Origin: Henricia sp. BOLD:AAB3569 | Lineage: Eukaryota; Echinodermata; Asteroidea; Spinulosida; Echinasteridae | Direction: 5' to 3' | Length of the DNA stretch: 64,000 nucleotides | Assembly: GCA_037783545.1 (NCBI GenBank) | Contig: JBBELK010000368.1 | Location: 1,364,001-1,428,000, forward strand | Shown: positions 58,242 to 64,000 of the stretch, piece by piece | Position numbering within the stretch: the stretch's first letter is position 1 | Layout: each line of letters opens with the position of its first letter | Made by a program: the position numbers and the translations under genes | Notes under the pieces: generated by a model | Told to the model about the DNA's origin: nothing | Database searches by the model: none | Seen by the model: only the letters and a program-made list of their open reading frames with translations

Positions 58242-61200
58242 TCACTCCAAAGCTCTTAATGGGGACTCGAGCTCCGACCATGGAAACTGCACTTGTTGCT
58301 CTAACCACTTGGCGATTGTTAGGAGCCGTCGGTCCTGAAAACTTGGACCAATCAGCTGTAGACCTATGGGCATGCTCCTTGAGGACAGGGTGGCTGGGAC
58401 GGAAATGGCTGGAATCCCTGGAGGCAAAAAAAAAGAAGAAAAAAAGAGTAGTTTCTCGGATGTGACTTTCTTGCTCTGCAAAGGAGAACGCCAAAGTTTT
58501 GTGTGTTTGAGTTTGAAAATATATTAGGATACAACCAAACAAAGGATGAGAGAGATTCGAACCCGACACCTCTCACTCTCCAGGCAGATGCTCTACCAGC
58601 TGAGCTATAGGTCATAATAATAATAATAATGATGGTTAGATTTATATAGCGCCTTACACCGACGATGTCAGTCTCAAAGCGCTTTACATTCCATTACCCC
58701 CTGGTCATTGGTCCAGCTCGTCGCCCACACATACGTGGGGTATGGCAGCAGATCGAGATCAGCGCCCATGACAAGATACACCTCGCAGGGTCCCCATTTA
58801 GCACCTGGGTAGAGAGGTGGAACTGTGTCCAAGGACACAACGGAAGAGCTGAGCCGCCCTGAGAGGATTCAAACTCGCAACCTGTCGATCTGTAGTCCGG
58901 AGCTCTACCGACTGAGCTATATCCCCTCAGGCATATTCCCTCAGGTTTTCCCCAAGACCTCTGACACACGAGGCAGATGCTCTACCAGCTGAGCTATGAG
59001 GCACAGTGGTATACTCCCTCAGGTTTTCCCCATGACCTCTGACACACTGAGCAGATGCTCTACCAGCTGAGCTATGAAGCACAGTGATATATACTCCCTC
59101 AGGTTTTCCCCCAATACCTCTGACACACCAGGCAGATGCTCTACCAGCTGAGCTATGAGGCACAGTGGTATACTCCCTCAAAGTTTCCCCATGACCTCTG
59201 ACACACTGGGCAGATGCTCTACCAGCTGAGCTACGAGGCACAGTGGTATATACTCCCTCAGGTTTTCCCCAGACCTCTGACACACCAGGCAGATGCTCTA
59301 CTAGCCGAGCTACGAGGCACAGTGGTATATACTCCCTCAGGTTTTCCCCAAGACCTCTGACACACCAGGCAGATGCTCTACCAGCTGAGCTATGAGGCAC
59401 AGTGGTATACTCCCTCAAAGTTTCCCCATGACCTCTGACACACCGGGCAGATGCTCTACCAGCTGAGCTACGAGGCACAGTGGTATATACTCCCTCAGGT
59501 TTTCCCCAGACCTCTGACACACCAGGCAGATGCTCTACTAGCCGAGCTACGAGGCACAGTGGTATATACTCCCTCAGGTTTCCCAAAGACCTCTGACACA
59601 CCAGGCAGATGCTCTACCAGCTGAGCTATGAGGCACAGTGGTATACTCCCTCAAAGTTCCCCCATGACCTCTGACACACCGGGCAGATGCTCTACCAGCT
59701 GAGCTACGAGGCACAGTGGTATATACTCCCTCAGGTTTTCCCCAGACCTCTGACACACCAGGCAGATGCTCTACTAGCTGAGCTACGAGGCACAGTGGTA
59801 TATGGCTCTTTCCACAGTAATGGGGTACATTTCTGTGACATACAAGATCTTAGGTCCCAGTTCAGTTCAAATGTCTTAATTTTATCTTTAAATTATCAAG
59901 CTAAACTGAGGAAATAACTTTTTCACCAAGAAGTACGAAAAATAGTCCTACAACATACATTTCTGAAAACCCTGTGCACAAATTTTCCTATTACGTATGT
60001 AACAAAGACAGAAAAAAATGTCACAAAATGGTCTGTCCACGTTACATACGTAATAGGAAAATTTGTACACAAGATTTTCAAAAATGCATGTTGTGGCAGC
60101 AATTTCTTACCTTTTTGTGCAAAAGTTATCTCCTGAAAATAGTACAAGGAAATTTCTTTAATTTTGGGATAAACTAAAGACATCTGAAAATAATTATTGA
60201 CTTATTTTTCAAATGTACCCCATTACCGTGGAAAGAGCCATATACTCCCTCAGGTTTTCCCCAAGACCTCTGACACACCAGGCAGATGCTCTACCAGCTG
60301 AGCTACGAGGCACAGTGGTATATACTCCCTCAGGTTTTCCCCAGATCTCTGACACACCAGGCAGATGCTGAACACGCTCCTTTAAAGTTATATTGTCCGT
60401 GGTTCTCAGCACATTCAATTTTTAAAGCATTTACTTTATTTTAACAAAAAAACATCATACTTTGTATTTTAGACATACGGCCGTTTTTGCGCCTTGCCGT
60501 GAGTTAAATTATTGGCGGACGTCCATCAATAATTCGAAATATTGACAGTAACTGTTCGATAACTAAACGTTGGTCATTTTTTTTCCGTTGATGTCTCATT
60601 TGAAAGCAATTAACTTCTATTTTTCTGGAAAAATATCAAAACGCACGGACAATACATCTTTAAGCAGTAAGCGCCATACCAGATATAAACTAATAAAATT
60701 CTAACAAAATAAAATCTTAACCTACCAGCCAAGTTTACGGGCAGAATCATAAAATCTTCTTCCTCTTGTCGTTTGCGATTATCGGCCTCCACGAATTCAC
60801 GGTACAGCTTCGCGTCACTGATTGTCGTTGGTGTTAAGAGGACGTCTACTTCAGACTCGAACAACCTTCGGAAATCGTTGGCTACCAAACGACGCACTTT
60901 CTGGGCCTGTAGAAAGTACTTCTCATAATTGCTGTTTGAAAGACAGATTACATGATTGGAAAACTTTTAAAAACACGATTAACAGCATAATGAAAATAAA
61001 GAAGAATGTTGATAAAGTGTTTTTAAAACAAAATTGTTTAATGTGCAATTTCTTAAATAATTTAGAATATTTAAAATAATTTACAAACGGTTAGACATGT
61101 CTTGGTATCATAGTCTTGAAAATATTCAAGAAAATTGTTTCCCAACGTAAGGGGGGACTCCAAGGCATTTTTCAACTCTTGCGATTACATTTCAAGTCTT

Positions 61201-62389
61201 TTTGACCAGTTTCTTCTGGAAAAGGTACGGTAGTTGCTGATTTTACCCAGCTGTAGAACCTGTACTCTATCGATTCAAATTACATTATGAACGAAATTTG
61301 TTACATTTTGAGCGAAAGTTTCAAAATGTCACACTTGCATTTAGAAGATCGCACTAGTTTATTGAATCGTTCTCGTTATGTGGAGTTTGATTCATGATGT
61401 CATATATTCTTTATATGCCGAGAGTAATCGTTCTCCGAAATCTGGTAGTTAAAAAAAATCAACTCCCGAAGTGTCACGACGTTAGGGGGACACTGTCCCG
61501 TTTTCATGGACTACATCTATGACCCCGTTCTCAATAGAGAATCGCTTCATTCGACGAAGATTAATTAATCATCGTTAGTTAATAAAGCGCGCGTTCTCAC
61601 TTAACGAAAATCGAATGAAGAGCGGTACCATTCAATGGAATGAAGCTGTGCAATGGCCCTCTGTTGATTAATTTTTACACTTCCAGTGGGGCACGTCACC
61701 CGGTAGACTGGTACCCTGTCCATGTGCGCTATGCTGCTCTTGCTCATATACGACGAAGGGGAATTAAATATGAGGACAGGGGACCTGTCTAGTCACAGGA
61801 GCCACTCATAATGTCAAATCGCTTCGTCGAACGAAGGGGAGCGTTCACATTAGAAATTTGCTTCGTTTAATGAAGTGATGTCTTCGTCGAATGAAGCGAT
61901 CTCTTCGTCGAATGAAGCTAATTTGCTTCGTCGAATGAAGAGGCGTGCGTTCACATCAGAAAATCTCTTCATCGAATCATCGTCGAATCTTCGTCGAACG
62001 AAGCGATTTCTCTAGTGAGAAAGGGGTCATAGATGCAGTAATACTTCAGAAAACCTGAGGGTATTACCAGGTGTCTCTGGCTGTCCGCTGCCAATGGCAC
62101 CACCCACCTATGTATCTCGATGTTTAGGTGGAAGACACTTGTAAGCTTCATGCAATTCAGCCTACGGGCAGCAAATTGTGAAATTCTTTAAAACCATTAA
62201 ATAAAATACACTCCACAGATTTTGGTCGGCATGCGCCCACACAGCATGCAAAACACAAAGTATTTTCTTACTCTTTGAGAAGGAAGTAATTTCCTGCCAA
62301 AATCCTCCCTCTGACCACCTCATTGAAGCCCTCATGTCTCGTAGCTGCATACAGCTCCTCAGTAGAATGGCCAACTTTAGATCTATGTC
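58242..62389 (-). CDS. QRSL1: QRSL1/GatA C-terminal exons (partial gene)
   Basis: Mitochondrial glutamyl-tRNA(Gln) amidotransferase subunit A, the amidase-family subunit of the GatCAB complex, which converts Glu-tRNA(Gln) to Gln-tRNA(Gln). Three minus-strand exons join in phase: 62389-62272 (118 bp), 60931-60726 (206 bp) and 58417-58242 (176 bp, TGA). They encode about 165 C-terminal residues. Recognisable blocks are [59 protein letters not shown] and [18 protein letters not shown]. The N-terminal half, with the amidase Lys-Ser-Ser catalytic region, must lie to the right, beyond the window. A Tc1-type element sits in the intron above the first exon. The intron between 58418 and 60725 holds a tRNA-unit array, a SINE and an inverted-repeat element. 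Confidence 0.9.
58616..58927 (-). mobile_element. Complete tRNA-head SINE with (ATT)n tail
   Basis: On the minus strand it runs from a tRNA-like head (GGGGATATAGCTCAGTCGGT, B-box GCGAGTTTGAATCC) through a body with AGCGCTTTGAGACTG to a tail of ATT repeats at 58616. Length is about 312 bp. Confidence 0.7.
58928..60372 (-). repeat. Tandem array of about 13 tRNA-5'-half units
   Basis: Units of about 78-84 bp on the minus strand, each with TAGCTCAGCTGGTAGAGCAT (D-arm and A-box) then CTGCCNGGTGTGTCAGAGGT and GGGGAAAACCTGAGGGAGTA. No standard B-box is present. Eleven units lie before a MITE insertion (59803-60243) and two after it; the last is cut by a GAACACGCTCCTTTAA end. Long minus-strand frames here are repeat artefacts. 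Confidence 0.85.
59803..60243. mobile_element. CCACNGTAATGGGGTACATTT element, copy 2
   Basis: Ends GGCTCTTTCCACAGTAATGG and, inverted, GGCTCTTTCCACGGTAATGG, flanked by TATA-like direct repeats. Inserted within the tRNA-unit array in the opposite orientation to copy 1. Confidence 0.8.
61513..62035. mobile_element. CTTCGTCGAATGAAG-rich inverted-repeat element
   Basis: Both ends read CATCTATGACCCCGTTCTCA-type in inverted orientation. Several CTTCGTCGAATGAAG palindromes inside. Sequence around 61690-61800 resembles 26420-26480. It lies in a QRSL1 intron. Confidence 0.75.
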
Positions 62390-62463
62390 CTGGACAACCG
62401 TTAAAAAGACAGTGTTATTCCATAAGCTGTGCTATACAGTCTAGCGACAATTAGACAAACCTA

Positions 62464-63047
62464 CAGTACCAGCTAAAAGTTCAAGTACACCTGTTGAAAA
62501 CTATGTTTAGTAACATTTTACAGCATTTTATGCCCAGTACAAAAAACACACTATGCAACTAATATATTCAATGCATGTCATAGAAATGTCCTTGAAACTT
62601 CAGAAATGTCTCTTTATCTTTCACTCCTCAAAATAGCCACCTCTGGCTTCATATTTTAAAAAAGTAGCCTCTGAAGGTCACACAAGTTTTAAGAAGTATA
62701 CAATAAATACAATATTGTATTATGTAACAGATTATGTGTAATAGATTCTTTTGCATGTGTTCTGACTGTTCTCTGATTTTCTGAGGTCCCTGGAGCGTGT
62801 CCAAAATCACTTTGTACTAGCTGAATGCACAGTATTGGCACCAGTCAGTTCTTGACCACTATCAGATAGCTATCTAGTCTATATTTGCCTTTCTTGCATA
62901 CACAACTGTTGTAAAATGGCAAAAGGACCCCAGTTTAGTAAAGAAAAGGGCAAGCTGTGATTACTCTACGAAATGAGGGTCAATCTTACAGACAAATTGC
63001 AAATACATAGTTTTCAACAAGTGTACTCAAACTTTTGGCCGGTACTG
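62464..63047 (+). mobile_element. Tc1-type transposon with truncated transposase
   Basis: Flanked by TA. Ends CAGTACCAGCTAAAAGTT and, inverted, CAGTACCGGCCAAAAGTT; terminal repeats are about 45 bp. A plus-strand ATG at 62916 starts MAKGPQFSKEKGK. After a 1-base slip the frame continues LRNEGQSYRQIA, a Tc1 transposase N-terminal helix-turn-helix. The catalytic domain is missing. Confidence 0.75.
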
Positions 63048-63221
63048 TATGTTTTCAAAAGTTGCGCAAGCTACACACGTTTTCGTGAAATTAGTAAAAT
63101 AACACGAATTATCTGTCAACCGAGTGTCAACATTTCAATTGACCTGAAATAACCATCTCTCTACAAATTTAGGACCATGTTATAAAGTACATTTCAGCAG
63201 CGTCAATAATTGTTTCAGAGA

Positions 63222-64000
63222 ATGTATTTTGTTCTAACCTAACAATCATATAAAATACTTCCCCAAAATACTATCCATGAGAAGAAAACAGGAAATTTGC
63301 AGTCCAATTTGCCAATTTGGATGTGGGTAATTCCCAAAATTAGGGGGTCCAAAAGTGTGACATGCTTTTTAAGATTTCCAAGTGTTTTTAATTATTATTT
63401 TCCCAGTAAAAAATAATTATTTTTATTTGAACAAATGCCACTCAAATTTAATGTTTGTGTGTAGATATGGCACCAAGGTTAATGCAAACTCATTCTACAG
63501 CCAATTTTCATTGGCGTAGGTAACCCGGGACACCAAACTCCAATTCAATACCATGGAACAAATTATAAGCCTTTATGGTCTTTTGTTTTGAATATTTTTC
63601 AGAAATCAGAAAACAAAATATTGAAGAAAATGATGCTGCCCCCTATAATCACAGGCCACAGTCCATTACTGAGAATTTGTGGTCATAAGTGGTGATTTTT
63701 GAAGCAGAGAGTGTCGTACGTAACTGGGACACCAAACATTTTGGACCCCTAATTTGGGGAATTACCCATATGTGGAAGCAAAAAGGTTGGTGTACTCACT
63801 GCAGCACTGCTTTATGTAACCGGATAAATTAGTTTACAAAACATCGGATTTTTAACGATATCCTTGAAAATATACGGACTGGGAGCGTGAAATTTCAGAA
63901 TGGTAATGAGAAAAATATGACAAATTATATGGTATCAAAATCTCAACACCCATGGGAAAAATGGGGGTTCAAAAATGTGATCTGGACACGCTTATTTAAA
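63222..64000 (-). mobile_element. GGAGCGTGTCC family copy interrupted by the 448-bp element
   Basis: The outer copy spans to the window edge (ACACGCTTATTTAA). The 63324-63768 element, with ends GGGTAATTCCCAAAATTAGG, is inserted in it. Confidence 0.65.

Noticed and set aside
58927-59756. Long minus-strand frame with SSAGRASA-type repeats
   Set aside because: It is a translation of the tRNA-unit tandem array; the periodic peptide reflects the repeat length.

Overview
This is a eukaryotic genomic window of about 38-40% GC by eye. It has intron-split genes, TATA boxes, tRNA-derived SINEs, Tc1 elements and dense short inverted-repeat transposons. No bacterial features are seen. The repeat landscape (palindromic TTAA-ended elements, GGTGTTAA-rich elements, a DIRS/Ngaro-type retroelement) and the alpha-tubulin exon layout suggest a marine deuterostome invertebrate, most likely an echinoderm such as a starfish. 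That placement is an inference; no species can be named from the window.

The backbone is a cluster of six complete alpha-tubulin genes (called A to F here), all on the minus strand, from about 0.8 to 50.4 kb. Each has a first coding exon holding only the ATG, then an exon of 223 bp (220 in D), then 149 bp, then a last exon of about 0.98 kb. Gene A is the exception: its exons 3 and 4 are fused. Every exon joins in phase at GT/AG sites, giving proteins of 449-452 residues that end in Glu-Tyr. A, E and F are conventional (MREC start, Lys40, GGGDD loop). B, C and D start MREV and have altered Lys40 loops: B lacks Lys40, D has a rewritten loop one residue shorter, and C keeps the lysine in a changed context. 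A, C and D have a TATA-like box about 130-160 bp upstream of the ATG. E and F have TATA-less, mutually homologous promoters with a CCAAT box and a motif matching the RFX X-box, which suggests use in ciliated cells.

At 58.2-62.4 kb, on the same strand, lie three in-phase C-terminal exons of a mitochondrial glutamyl-tRNA(Gln) amidotransferase subunit A gene (QRSL1/GatA). The rest of that gene lies beyond the right edge.

Introns and intergenic DNA are mostly mobile-element debris. They include a 1.9-kb DIRS/Ngaro-like relic inserted at the edge of the gene E promoter, a broken LINE reverse transcriptase split by a minisatellite-bearing element, and two Tc1-type elements. There are at least four SINE types, nested inverted-repeat elements of about 20 families, a 50-bp satellite (10 units), a 69-bp minisatellite with an open frame, and a tandem array of about 13 tRNA-5'-half units. 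No functional tRNA, rRNA or CRISPR array is supported.
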